DNA from: Ottelia alismoides | Taxonomy: Eukaryota > Streptophyta > Magnoliopsida > Alismatales > Hydrocharitaceae | DNA length: 64,000 nt | Direction: 5' to 3' | Assembly (NCBI GenBank): GCA_037367405.1 | Contig: JAZKJV010010760.1 | Coordinates: forward strand, 388,001 to 452,000 | Shown: positions 1 to 11,095 of the stretch, one piece after another | How the letters are laid out: the number at the start of each line of letters is the position of its first letter | Numbering within the stretch: position 1 is the stretch's first letter | Position numbers and translations under genes: made by a program | The notes under the pieces: model-generated | What the model was told of the DNA's origin: nothing | The model's input: the letters and a program-made list of their open reading frames with translations, nothing else | Database searches by the model: none

Positions 1-215
1 CTAGATTATTCCCATGGAGATCCATGATTTTCCATCCTATGGCCTTGCGGTTTCTCTTAAGAACCTCTAGCACACGAGATTCTTGTTCAGCGGTCAACTG
101 CGAGCTGAGGATTATCGGAAATATTTGGGGGGGGAGGGGGGTGACCCGCAAGGAAGGCATATTTCAACGTTGATCGTAAAACCTTGAGCTCATGTGGGGT
201 ATGAATCGGCTTTGC
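1..215 (-). pseudogene. pol: pol linker leading into reverse transcriptase (broken)
   Basis: Minus-strand translation gives a segment with LKYAFLAG, then after a frame change IILSSQLTAEQE, LEVLKRNRKAIGW and MDLHG. This is the conserved stretch just before the RT domain in Athila-type pol (pattern LKYAYLG ... IISSxLxxEQE ... AIGWxxxDIxGI). The frame is continuous with the upstream ORF at 222-704 apart from a TAG at 222-224. The frame shift falls in a G-rich run at about 126-141. RT itself is outside the window. Recognition of the motif is firm; the copy is not functional. Confidence 0.85.
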
Positions 216-221
216 AATAAC

Positions 222-704
222 CTATACTATTGTACTGGCAGACGTTATGTGATCTGTACTCTGTGGATTGTCTACCTTGGCTACTGACGGCTCAGCAAAT
301 AGTATATATGATAGATCTACAATGAATGATCTCTGTTTAGAAAGGAAGGTCTCATCAGTATGGTCAATATTCTTATCAATTAACGTCTTAGATATCTTAA
401 TAATAATCTTAGAAAGATGTCTCTCATTTGTGCATAAATCGGGAACTTCAATGAATGGCTTTGATATCTGGACCTCAGAACTCTCAGAAGGAGGCATATC
501 ATCAGTAATCTCAGAAAAGTGTGTCAACAGAATATCAGAAGGTGCCTCTAGAAATTCAGATTGATCCTTAAAAATCAACTCAAACTGCTCATCAGCAACT
601 ATCTCAATTGGACCACCAGAGGAACTCATGTCAATTGTGCTTACCATAGAATCCTTTTGGGAAAGGAACTCATGGGTGTCTATAAAATCAGTGAAAAGAT
701 CCAT
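222..704 (-). pseudogene. Post-protease spacer of gag-pol, no domain recognised
   Basis: A 160-residue stretch rich in Ser, Asp, Glu and Ile lies between protease and the RT linker. It is in the same frame as the protease upstream, separated only by adjacent TAA and TAG codons at 705-710, and in the same frame as the RT linker downstream, separated by TAG at 222-224. Each of these stops is one C-to-T change from a Gln codon (CAA or CAG), which fits decay of methylated DNA. No catalytic motif is visible. It is probably the variable spacer between PR and RT rather than a separate protein. Confidence 0.6.
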
Positions 705-707
705 CTA

Positions 708-1244
708 TTAGAATTCAACAAGAAATTCACAGTCACCTGGCTCTGATATAACTTTCTCTGTATCATCTGCTGCTGGTGGCGATGATGGTCTAGGATCAGA
801 GATCGTCTCAATTTTCACATTGTCACTGCGAGAGTGAAAGATGATCTCTTCAGTACCACAATCAACTGCTGCTTTGACCATTCGAAGGAACGGTCGACCT
901 AGTATGATCGTGGTATGGAGTAACGGTACATGTGTGTCCATATCCATGACAACAAAATCAACAGGGAATTTCATTCCCTGCACCGTTACAACAACATCCT
1001 CTAAAATGCCTCTTGGCCTCTTAATCGATCTATCAACAAATTGAAGGATTGTTCTAGTTGTTTTAAGAGGCCCTAACCGAAATTCAGTTAGTAAAGAGGA
1101 AGGAATGAGATTAATGGAGGAACCACTATCAAGAAGAGTACGACCAAATTCTTGATCAAAGATATGGCAACGGATGTGAGGTGCTCCCTTGTATTTCTTT
1201 TTAGGAGGGAGGTTACTGATTGCATGAACTGTGGTCATGATCAA
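708..1244 (-). pseudogene. Retropepsin-like aspartic protease (gag-pol PR domain)
   Basis: The translation carries the protease active site as LLDSGSSINLIP with the catalytic Asp at residue 39 (bases 1128-1130) and the second hallmark ILGRPFL at residues 114-120. These are the D-S/T-G and ILG motifs of retroviral-type aspartic proteases, which cut the Gag-Pol polyprotein in the virus-like particle. The ATG at 1244 is probably internal: the frame continues upstream through a single TAG at 1254-1256 into the pre-protease segment. The active site itself is intact, unlike those of M1, M3 and P2 in this window. Confidence 0.88.
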
Positions 1245-1256
1245 GATGTGTTTCTA

Positions 1257-1661
1257 TGTTTCCTTTCGTTGGTTCTTCCTTGGTTGACGCTTTTGTGTAC
1301 TTGCCTTTTTCATTCCTTTTTTTACTGTAGGCATGTATTCCATGGCCTTGAGGAGTGACATCTTTAAAAAGATGTTCTGTAAAATCTCAACCACTCCAGG
1401 ATCTGATAGGGTTGTTTTTAATTTTTGAATTTTCTTAGGTTTGGGAACAGAAGGAAATGGCACAGAATCATAATAACCATGCAAACATTCATTATTCAAA
1501 GTAGAATCCTCATGTACAAAAGGACAACCATAATCAGTCTGTACAGTGTTGTCCAAACTAGGTGAGGAAAAACATAATCTAAAATAGAATGGGATGCTGC
1601 TACTGGTGAAGAGGAAGAATCTATGACTGGTGTATTCTCCCTTGCTGATGGTGATTTGCAT
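1257..1661 (-). pseudogene. Pre-protease segment of gag-pol
   Basis: This stretch lies in frame with the protease and ends in a TAG at 1254-1256. Its C-terminal half shows PFPSVPKPKKIQKLK, then VVEILQNIFLKMSLLKAMEYMPTVKK split by no stop, matching the usual Athila layout of a basic PxP-K-rich stretch followed by a helix ending in A(M/L)EYMP just before PR. Similar blocks sit before protease in M1 (10299-10673), M3 (about 54656-55070) and P2 (63368-63649). It is most likely the gag-PR connector, of unknown specific role. Confidence 0.75.
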
Positions 1662-2009
1662 CTTCCTGGTGAAGGTGGTGGTGAAGGTGGTAAAATTCCA
1701 AACTTGGGTGCTGCTACACTGGGCCTCTCGACTACTGGTGAAGGAGATGATGTGGAAGATTATGCTCTCTCAGTGGATTGATCTCTCAACCCTAACTGTT
1801 GCATAGGCAGCTGCAATCTCCTACCGCTCCTAAGATGAATGGCATCATATAAACATGTAAAATAAAGGGACATACCTGTCTCGAGGGTGGGTGGGCTATT
1901 GCCTACCTGCTCCTTGCATCTGAAGTTGTTGGGGTTAGCTTCGACCGTTGCTGGAATCAGTGTCTTGGTGGTGGTCAGGTCATCGATCCGCTGAGTCAGT
2001 TGTTTATGT

Positions 2010-3961
2010 TCTTCATAAGCAATGCAAGTTGGTCCAGTGCTGGGTTGATTGAAGGGGCCTCAGGTTGCTCATTGACTGGTTGTCGCTAAGGTTGATAGTA
2101 CAGAGGCTATTGGTACCCATACGGATTTTGATAATGAGGAGGAGGGGGAGGATAATATCCATAATATGCAGTATGTTGCTGGTAAGGATGAGGAAAATAC
2201 ATAGACTACTGTTGTGGCTGGCCATGTATCCAATTTCGGAACTGAGGTGGAGACTGATAGTGAGGCTGGAACTATTGGTGCGGGTATTGCTACTGTCTGC
2301 CTCACTGAAACTGGTGGGTGGGTCTCAGATCCTGCTATGAACCCGACTGGCCTTGCCCTGACGGACGGGGCTGGTTTCGCTCACGGTCGAACACAAGGCC
2401 ATTCACCTCCTGAATGACAGGTGGAGGTGGAGACTTCTGCTCGGGAATGTAGGCTCCTTCCTATTGGTAAGGAACTATCTGATGTGAATGCTGCTGAACC
2501 TGATCAGGCATTTGCACGTAGTAGACATGTTGAACTGTAGATGGTCCTCCGCTACTCTGCTGGGTGGAAGAAGTCTACTCCCTAGTAGAGGTATCGATTG
2601 CTGCACTCACACTGTGAACTGCACTGATCTTACTCACAAGAAGATCCAGGTGCTTTGTTATCTCATCTAGCTTATCCAGGTTCTTCGTCCTCTGCACGAT
2701 CCCTTGAAGCTTATCGAGCTCCTTGGATCATTTCTCAATAATGTCCACTTTGGATAGGTGGTTTCTAATGATGGCCAAGTCAGTGTTATCCACCTTATCC
2801 GCTTCTTGTGCTACCATCATATTGACAGCCTTGTGGGGTACTGCAGGGGAGGTGACAGGGTGCTTCTAAAAAGCACGTGAAGAAGAAGGAGCTGCTGAAC
2901 TCTCTGCCATCTCCTCAACAATTTGATAAATGACATCCTCATCCTTGTTGAAGTGGCTCCCCCCAGAAGCGACATCTACTGGCTTCTAATTCTCTATGCT
3001 TAAACCCCCAAAGAAATTTTGCACGAGGCTGGTCTTTGGAATATCATGATGGGGGCATTTCTCCGTCAGATCTTTGAATCTTTCCCACATGAATAGGCTC
3101 CTGGGACTTCTAGGAGAAATTAGCAATCAAGGATCGCATTTGGTTGAGTCGTCCGAGTGGGTAATATTTGTTTCGAAATGCGGACCTCAACTCTTCCCAG
3201 ATAGTGACAACCTTCCCCAAGTGATTCAACCAATACAAGGCTTTGTCCATCAGACTGAATGGGAAGGCAATCATCTGCACTACCTCTAATGGGACATTTG
3301 GGCAGTGTATTGTTCCATAAATGCGATCGAACATCTGAAGGTGTATGTAAGGTTCTTCATTAATATTTTTATGGAATATCGGGAGAAGTGGCAAAATAGT
3401 AGGCTTAAGCTCGAAATGCCCATGAATCGCAGGGATTTGTATCCAAGAATTTATTTGTCCTGCCCTTGGATTATAAGCATCCTTTAATGTAGGCTTAGCC
3501 CCAAGTTCTATTTTAGGGTCTTCTCCTCCATTCCCACCTCCAGGGTTGTTTCTATCCTCCTCTCTCCTATCTTCTCTTTCCTGTCTCAGCTCGAGAATCA
3601 TGTCTCTCAATGCAGTCTGAAAATTATCCTGCTCTATAATATGGGCTTGAATTGACTGGATGTAGGCTAACAGGGTGCTGTTGATATCGCTCTACTCCAA
3701 CATGATTCCCTTTCCCTTTGGTGGCTTCAAGTGTCCGGTGTCTGATTCTGAAAATGTGCATAACACTCGATTAGTGCTATGAATTGATGGGCTCTCATAT
3801 ATTAATTCGAGATTAAAGCTAATCTCAAATAGTGGGTTGATGGATGTTGTGAAGGGTTAAAAGGAATATTCGGGAAGTGAGTCTCCCTTAATAGAAGGTG
3901 AACGGCTCAGAGTGTAGAATGAGTTCGCAGAGTCCGAACGAGAAATACTCCGGTCCGACAT
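2010..3961 (-). pseudogene. gag: gag polyprotein with capsid domain (several stops)
   Basis: The frame opens at ATG 3959-3961 (MSDRSISRSDS...), the same N-terminal style as P2 (MTDWGIS) and M1 (MAD). The best-preserved part is 3110-3610, with DAYNP near the start, NEEPY, FPFSLMDKALYWLN and FRNKYYPLGRLNQMRSLIANF, which is the Retrotrans_gag capsid signature of Athila-type elements. Downstream come RFKDLTEKCPHHDIP and a Pro/Tyr/Gln-rich tail near 2100-2250. Stops and frame changes interrupt it repeatedly, including a TAG just upstream of the capsid part. It would encode the particle shell protein; this copy is dead. Confidence 0.88.
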
Positions 3962-5390
3962 CCTTGAAATCAATAGGCAGGATGCGAGAGCACAAAGGTC
4001 AATGCAATTGTGAAAGTGAATGAAGGTGCAAATTACGCAGAAGGATCTCTATCACTAGCAATCAAACATATTAAAAACCCCAATTCACCAACTCAATGCA
4101 TGTGAAGACCGTGAAGATTCGTTCAATTATCTTGTCATTTTTTAGAGTTTGGTGAGAATACAATTTATCAGAGCGGTTTAAGCGAGCTATTAAGAACCCG
4201 ATGCTCCCAAGAGACTGGCCCAACCCCAAAGTTAGATCTTTCCTATCCAGTATGAATTGCGGACCGTTTACCTACTACTCGATCAATTCAGTCTATTAAG
4301 GATGCCGCAGGCCGCTTTACCGACTACTGAAAAGATCCTCACTGGAGAACGACTAACCCAAGATCAGTAATCTAACGGAAATTTAGGTGTGGTTCTATCC
4401 TATTGTATGGGTCGCTCTCTCGCTCAAGCAAACCAACCAATGAGGGAGTTACTCTCCCCAAAACATTATTTTTCCTTACATTTATTTTAGGGTTGAGTTT
4501 TCTTTAGCAGTCCTGATTTTTGGCAGTTATCACATGGTCTGAGTATTTTCAATGAATCGCCTGCCGAGTGTCCAATTTCCTTTTTAACTTATGTGACTGA
4601 AAACAAGGAAGGATATCAGAAATGCTAATGCGCGATTAAACACAGTGATGCATGCAGGGGTTAGATATGCGTACCTTGTTGCCAGCACTCTACATGCAAG
4701 TGATCCACACAGAATTGAAATACAGAAAAATAAACTAACCTATAGCAAATGCAAGTGAACCGTCCTAATCAATAGCTTCTATTAACGAGCAAGAACATGT
4801 TAATGTGACTAATTCCAATTACGCTATATTCTTTGGGTATAGAAATTCTTTTTTAGGGTGTTTGGACCTAATTAATTACCTGGCTCAAGTAAATTAATTA
4901 AAGCAATCAATAGGTAGCTCACAAAATCCACGTGAAACAAAGAAAAATAAGGTGATGAAAACAAAACCGGTGAGGTCCCCCAAGTACATCGACACTTGGC
5001 GAAACAGACCCCGCAACGAATGAATGCCCGTTTACAATGGTTCAAATGCTAAAAATAAATAAAAAAGTCTCTCTCTATCTCTCTCTCTTTTTTGGTATCT
5101 TTCAATTCTTCTTCTCCTCCTCTCACGCTATCATGCGGCTTGGTAAAGAATCAAGCCGCCTCCGCTTCGCTTGGGTGCTTCGTCTCTCCTATGATGCCTC
5201 CTTCGCTCTGCGGGCCCTTGCAAGAAAAAGAAAAGAGAAAAAATGTAAGAACACAATTATCAAATATGAGCAAAAAATGAAATAAAAGTAGTGAATATGA
5301 ACAATGGACTGACTGTGGAAACTATAAAAATAAATATGTACAACCTAGAATAGCAGGTCAAAAGAGAAACCTAACTACACTTGCCTTTCC
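3962..5390 (-). other. M0 5' leader (untranslated)
   Basis: There is no convincing ORF between the PBS and the gag ATG. The segment is clearly collinear with the leader of M1 (11096-12515): both contain, in plus-strand reading, the phrase TTCACCAACTCAA, a block around 'ACCTTGTTG..ACACTCTACATGCA', and one around 'GGGTGTTTGGACCTAATTAA'. A CT-rich microsatellite lies at about 5070-5095. In element sense it holds the conserved block beginning CAGTGAGG that also occurs in M1, M3 and the LARD copies. Confidence 0.7.
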
Positions 5391-5408
5391 TCCCCGGCAA
5401 CGATGCCA
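5391..5408 (-). promoter_or_regulatory. Primer-binding site, tRNA-Asp type
   Basis: On the minus strand the bases read TGGCATCGTTGCCGGGGA, complementary to the plant tRNA-Asp 3' end (TCCCCGGCAACGGCGCCA) with two mismatches. It starts three bases after the LTR terminus (...TGTCAACA), the normal place for priming minus-strand DNA synthesis. Confidence 0.92.
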
Positions 5409-5411
5409 TTT

Positions 5412-8400
5412 TGTTGACACAAGATTTTCTTGAATTGATAATTAGTAATGGATATGAAGTCGTCGTTATCACCAAAATTCCCGGATCAAGCAAAAATAAT
5501 TTTTATTTTCTTCTCAAGCTACATAATAATTGCAAAGAATAATGTGGAGAGAGAGAGAAATGTTTTGCTACTTATTTACCTGTATAGCAGACAAGATCGA
5601 ACTTAGGGAGGTTACAATTCCGAAGGTTATTCAATTATTCGAAAATCAATTAAAAGAAAAAGTAGGAATGTCAAAGGCAAACTATCCTTGGTTTTTGTGG
5701 AATTTTTCTCTTTTTATTTTTTTTACTTTTTAAATTTTTTATTTCTATTTTTTATTTTCTGATTTTTAAAATTTTAATGATTTTGATTTTTTTCAATTTT
5801 TTATTGTAAAAAAGGAACAATATGCATAAGGGACGAAATATGCACACTGGCTTTTTTTGTATTTTTCAAAATAGTTAGAAATGCTCAGAAAAATCAAGAT
5901 ATTTATTTGGATTTTAAAGGATTTGAAATGTTTTTGGGAATTCTTATAGATTTTTTAGATGTTTTTGTATTTTTCTAAAAATCAAAAAGTGGCAAAAATG
6001 ATAAACAATGTATAACCTAGAGTAATTTGCAACTTAAAAATATTTTAATTGCCAAAGACTCCTGGGAATTATTTTTATGCTAAACTATAGATAAATATCT
6101 ACAAGCAAGAGGTGAAATGATAATTTTTGGATTTTTGTAGAATTTTCTATGTTTTTTCTAAGATTTTTGATTTTTTTTCATTTTTTGGGTTTTGAAAAGA
6201 AGTAATGCACGGAAAATAGATAGGAATCAAAAGACAATGAAAAGAAATTAATCTCTTTTTGGAATTTTTAGAGCAATATTCAAATTTTATGAATTTTTGA
6301 ATTTTAGGAAGGGAAAATGACACTATTTTTAATTTTTTAAGAATAATAAATGATGACAAAATGCAATGAAATTTATACACAATAAAGAAGAGAACAATAA
6401 GAATATACACATATTTTTTTAGAATTTTTAGAGCAATGAAAACATTTATTTCAATGAAAAAAATCATGCAAATGAAGGTCTGGAATTCAGGGACTGAAAT
6501 GTAAATATTTAAAGTTTTTGGACTGAAAGATAGCAGAAAGAAAATACAGGATAAAAATTGAAATTTACCCAGTATAAACGTGCTATGCACATTATGTGGA
6601 GGCTATGGGGTCTTCCTTGTGAATCTCAGATGTTCCTGGGGTTTATATGCAATTTTCTTAAATAAAATAATATTTTTTAGGGCTCCTTGTTCCTCTTTTA
6701 AGTCAGATCATAAGGGGTGCCGAGGGCGGCCATCGCCCCTATTCCTCTTCCATGCCCAAGGAGCGGTCAGCGCGACTTCGAGCTATGGTTTTCCAGGCGG
6801 AGGAGGCGACAGCAGGTGGCACTGCGCCACGTGTTGGAGATGAGTGGACTTGGGCTTCACGCGGGCGTACAACTAGGATGATAGGTCCCGGTTGACGGTG
6901 GTCTCGCGACGATGGAGGTCGCAAGGTAGAGGAGGAACTCGCCGTTCGTCGGAGGGCTTTGGCAAACGGCGTGGGACAAGGGCTCCTGATGAGCGACCAG
7001 GATAAGAGTCGTGGCGGAGGTGCTGACCGTGGAGGACGGTGGCCTCGCGACGGTGGAGGTTGCGAGGCAGAGGATAGAGGCATGCGGTGCTTCTAAGCGA
7101 TGGCCTTCCTCCATGGTTGCCCGCGGCAGGCGGTGAAGGCGTCGTTCCAGGCGGTCAGTGGCTCCAACTGAGATGGGTGGCGGTAGTAGGAGATCTGGCA
7201 GTGCACAGGAGGGTGGTGGTGGGCGTCCTACGTGGATCGACGGGTGGAGTGTGGGGTCGGCACTCACGCAGCCGTGGAGGGCCTTTGGCCCAATTTTTTT
7301 GTTATTTTATTTTATTATTATTGCAAAACCCGAAAAAATAGAAATAACAAAATATTTTTTTATTTTTTTGGAAAATCGAACGTCATAATTTTTTTCTTTT
7401 TATTTGTTTATTTATTTTAGATGATCCTGCAAAACAAATGTTAGAAGAAAAGAAATAAAAAGAAAACCATTTTTTAGATAAATTTCTTATTTATAAACAA
7501 ATGAGGACGTGAGCACAACGACTCGGTCCCAAAATCAAGATGGAATGTGTGAATGGGGATCCGACGAAATATGATGAATGGATTCGAGTCTCTAGCCACC
7601 GTACGTGGCCGGAGTTGGTAGATTGTGTGAGGTAGAATAAGAACGCGAATAGATCGAGATGTGAGATGAAAAAAATCGAGAGTGGTGGCGAATCAACTTG
7701 TGATGGATTCTAAGATCAAGAAAAAAATGACGATGATATTAAAGGTGAAAAATTAAACTAAGATTAACCTAGATGAAAAATAAGAAAAAGATGATGGATC
7801 TTATGTTAGGAGCGGAAAAGACCTTGATTACCTTGACGAAGGCCGACTTGCTGTCACCGAACGGCTCGGAGGCTAAGCACCCTTCTGCGACAAGAAGACT
7901 CTCAGAGATCGGGCTCCTCTCACCAAAGATTGATCAAGTTGAAATGTGGGAGAAGGAGCCATGTAAATAAAAAAGATAAGAATTCAAAATTCAAAAATTT
8001 GAGATGAGATAAAGAGATAAGGAAAAAATTGAAATGAGATAGAGATAAGAAAGAGATAAATGTTAAAATTATTACAATTTTTTTTGAATTTTCGTCACTT
8101 ATTTAAATTGAATAAAAATGTTATTTTTTATTTTTTTGGTGTTTATTTAAGAATAACAACTATATAAATAAACTATATACATATGGTACATTATATACAT
8201 AGTTATATAAGGAAATTAGTTTTTTTGTTTTAAAATTTTTATTTTTTATTTTTGTTTTAAATACTTAGTAAGGAATATTTACAAATACAATCTATACAAA
8301 TAAATGGTAAAATTGCACAAACCACCCTAGAAAACCGATTTTTCAACCGTAACTCAAAAATTATGAAATATTGAGTTCATATGGAGCCGGAATTGGTCTT

Positions 8401-8897
8401 TCAATTATTGCTTAATGGCTTTTCCAAGTGTGGTTACTTTTATTCTGTACATGATTTTATTTTGCAAACATTTTTATTAATTACGAAACATTTATATTTA
8501 CAACTTTTGTTTTAAAAATTATTTTGTTTGAGGTCAATTTATGTACAAATAAAATAGTGTAGTGTACAAATATACACAACACACATTTTTTTGGATTTTT
8601 TTGATTAAGGACCCTATCTCCCCCTACTTTATTCCTGGTCGATCATGTCAAGTCTTGACCTTCTCTCGTGGTTCGGTCAGTATGTATCTATTACATATAT
8701 ACAGTCTTCTATTTTTTTGGTTTATTTTTCCTTTAATTCATTCTTTATTTATTTTAGGTTAAAATGGTAATAAGTGTATAGTATTTACACACAAATGCAA
8801 GTTAGTAAGAATATGGAGTTAGTATTATATAAAGGTGTTTTATAAAGGATATTAAGCTAAAATAAATGAATAAAGATGATGAAATGCATATTCATCA
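5412..8897 (-). repeat. M0 5' LTR (3486 bp)
   Basis: In element sense the LTR starts TGATGAAT at 8897 and ends TGTCAACA at 5412, next to the PBS. From its start it has the terminal hairpin, a block matching GGAATAAAGTAGGGGG (plus-strand reverse complement near 8614-8632) that also occurs in M2, P1a and P1b, an AT-rich U3, a GC-rich block at about 6680-7270, and a very AT-rich stretch at about 5700-6560. The ORFs of 60-150 codons inside it are low-complexity products and are not conserved between copies. No intact gene is seen in these 3.5 kb. Confidence 0.85.
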
Positions 8898-8943
8898 GCT
8901 ACAATGACTCAAAGAGAAGATGAAAAGAATAGAAGTCGGTGAT

Positions 8944-9188
8944 CCCCCCTAAACTTAGGATCAAGTAATCCTATGTATAGAAGACTGTACAAACGAGAAC
9001 AACTGATGAAGAGAATGTACGGACTCAAAAACAAAAAAATCAAAAAAGACGATATGAACAACTTCACCCCCATACTTAGGTAGAGTATCCCTAAGTATAA
9101 ACAACAACAGGAGTGATGAACAAGACGAATATGAACAACACAAATCATTCACCCCCATACTTAGGATAAAGCACATCCTAAGTATAAC
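8944..9188 (-). repeat. Hairpin plus polypurine array of M1 (3 units)
   Basis: Three units about 80-130 bp apart each hold an inverted repeat and, in element sense, a following G-run. The second has a perfect 9-bp stem (ATACTTAGG at 9072-9080 with CCTAAGTAT at 9090-9098). The third has a perfect 11-bp stem (9157-9167 with 9175-9185). The first (about 8951-8980) is degraded. Each is followed on the minus strand by GGGGG. The same design recurs in M3 and in both LARD internal regions. Confidence 0.85.
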
Positions 9189-9299
9189 ATATATACACAA
9201 GGTAAAGGGTGAATGATAAAACGAGAGAAGAAAGAATGAAACAAAAGGATATATAAGAGGAGTGGATGTACAAAGGTCAAGAAGATCGAAAGCGAACCT

Positions 9300-10007
9300 T
9301 CTTGGGAGATCACTGAGGAATGGATCTAACAAGGTGTAGGTCGATATTGGGGTCATCATTAGACATAAACGGGTCCGGATCGACCAAGAATGTATCCTCA
9401 GTAGTCTCAGAATGTGCATTTACGAATCGGTCAGTGAAAGTAGTGTGATCATGCCTTGCCTGGGAAGTCTCACAAATATCAAAGTAAAAAAGGCTCAAAG
9501 TCATTATTAGAAAGAGTAGGATCAATTTCCAGCATGGCGAGCCTCTACTGGGTCATCATCTTTATCAAAAGGCCTGAATTCCTTTATAAAAGCAATATGA
9601 TCAAATTTGCCCTTATCAGTCTCATCTAAATCAAGGTGACTAGGAATGAACTCATCAGTGAAAGTAGTCAAATCATGTTCGTCCTGTCTAGTATCAGAGT
9701 CTGCCTTCTACTCTAGGGTGTCTATCATGTAAATCTCACGGATGTCATCGATGCATCACCACGTACCAGAAGGGTAAACTCCAAGGTCAATGCTTTCTGA
9801 TTCTTCATCCTTAAAGAGAAATTATTGGGTCTCAGTATCATCCATAATACAACAAGAATCTCTGATACTATCATCAAGGTCAAGGTCTTTGGGTTGGCTA
9901 ACACGGTCACACTCTCATGTGATGCAGGTCTTGGGTCAGTATTGGGTGTAGTGATCAGCATATCACTCCCTACATCAAAACATAAGCGAATCTCTCTTGA
10001 TTCATAA
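9300..10007 (-). pseudogene. M1 spacer after protease (broken)
   Basis: Several short minus-strand frames (for example 9310-9525 and 9725-9961) cover this stretch. Their composition is Ser/Thr/Asp-rich and they sit where M0 has its post-protease spacer. No RT, RNase H or integrase signature is visible in any frame. The stretch is followed directly by the hairpin array, so pol beyond protease is missing. I cannot assign a function. Confidence 0.5.
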
Positions 10008-10300
10008 TCAATAATGGCTCATGCAGAGGTAAGGAAAGGCCATCACAAGATGATTGGAGGGTGGAGGTCTCCATGGGCAATACGTCAAAATCCGAAGTGA
10101 AGTTCATGCCCTGAATAAGAATGCCAATATTTCTAGAATACCCTTCGGCCTCTTGATAGATCCATCAGCAAATTGAACTATCATCCTAGTTTTCTTGAGA
10201 GTCCCAAGATGAAGAGATTGTACCATATGGAAGGGTATTATATTGATTGATGAACCACCATCAAGGAGAGTGTTATCACAAGAATAATCAGATATGGATC
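10008..10300 (-). pseudogene. M1 aspartic protease remnant
   Basis: The minus-strand translation reads LLDGGSSINIIP with the catalytic Asp codon at 10260-10262, then LGTLKKTRMIVQFADGSIKRPKG. This matches M0 protease residue by residue in the first half. The residue after the Asp is Gly rather than Ser, giving D-G-G in place of D-S/T-G. The second half is frameshifted and no ILGRPF motif is preserved in frame. Homology to the protease is certain; activity is unlikely. Confidence 0.8.
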
Positions 10301-11095
10301 AACTCACATGAGGAGTGGCAATGTTCCCTTTCTTAAAATGCAGACGGTGAGAGATGGCGTAGGTAGTGGCCACGGTCAAGATGTGACGCTTAGATCTGCT
10401 CCTCCACTTTCTCTTCTTGTTTTGAGGAGCATATAAAGGGGTCATGGCCTGGTGAAGTGGGGCTTTAATGATCTCTTGAATGGTGGCCACCACATCATGT
10501 TCAGTCAACATTTTTTTGAATTTTTGGACCTCCTCCATACAAGGGAGGAGATCAGAATCGACATATACACAAGGATTGCCAAGAGCAGTCCGTACAGTGG
10601 CATCCTCAGGGTCAAAGTTGAGACATGTGGTGAATGACTGCGTGGGAAAATGATTTGGCATGGGTGCCCTCACCTCACAAAATGAATCAACAATGTGTCT
10701 CCCGAAATCTTTTTTTATTTTTAAAATTTTCTCATTTTTTGTATTTTGGGCGATTGCAAGCTGTCATGATTATCCTTAAGTGAATCCATATCCTCAAATA
10801 GTGGAGTAATGTTGTGGCTCTTATTTATGTTAAATAGATTACTAATCCACGAATTAATATGTTCCATCATCTGGTTCAGGGTCTCAAGTGTGGAAGTCAT
10901 GAAAGGTGAATCCAAAATCCCAAGATTGGGTGAGTGGAATGAGGGTGGGTGAAAATCAGAGTTCGACTCCTGAAATAATGGGTTAGGCAGATACAAAAAT
11001 CATGAGGAAAGTCCTCCTAGAAAAAGGAAGGTGGATTGGCTGGAGGGTACGAGGGATCCGTGAAGATCGGATTAAAATAACTTCAGTCGGCCATC
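10299..11095 (-). pseudogene. M1 short 5' ORF and pre-protease segment
   Basis: The frame appears to begin with MAD at about 11095, includes a 91-codon stretch (10721-10996) rich in Pro, Ser, Asn and Phe, and ends in a 124-codon stretch (10299-10673). The latter holds VQKFKKMLTEHDVVATIQEII and AMTPLY, matching the M0 pre-protease block (IQKLK ... GVVEILQNIF ... AMEYMP). No capsid signature (DAYNP, NEEPY, PFSLxDKAxxWL) is present. The product, if once made, would join a short non-capsid N-terminus to protease. Confidence 0.6.

Larger units (their letters stand above)
1..8897 (-). mobile_element. M0: Athila-like Ty3/gypsy retrotransposon, 5' two-thirds
   Basis: Reading leftwards from the right end, the sequence shows a long LTR (8897 to 5412), a 3-base spacer, a tRNA-Asp type primer-binding site, a leader of about 1.4 kb, a gag frame starting at 3961, a pre-protease segment, an aspartic protease and the linker that precedes reverse transcriptase. 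This order is that of plant Athila-type Ty3/gypsy elements. RT, RNase H, integrase and the 3' LTR would lie left of base 1. The right flank has no polypurine tract abutting the LTR, so M0 looks inserted into another element (M1) rather than sharing this LTR with it. Confidence 0.9.

Noticed and set aside
8944..9188. Regularly spaced hairpins, considered as a CRISPR array
   Set aside because: Only three units, no unique spacers of constant length, eukaryotic retrotransposon context, and units equal PPT sequences.
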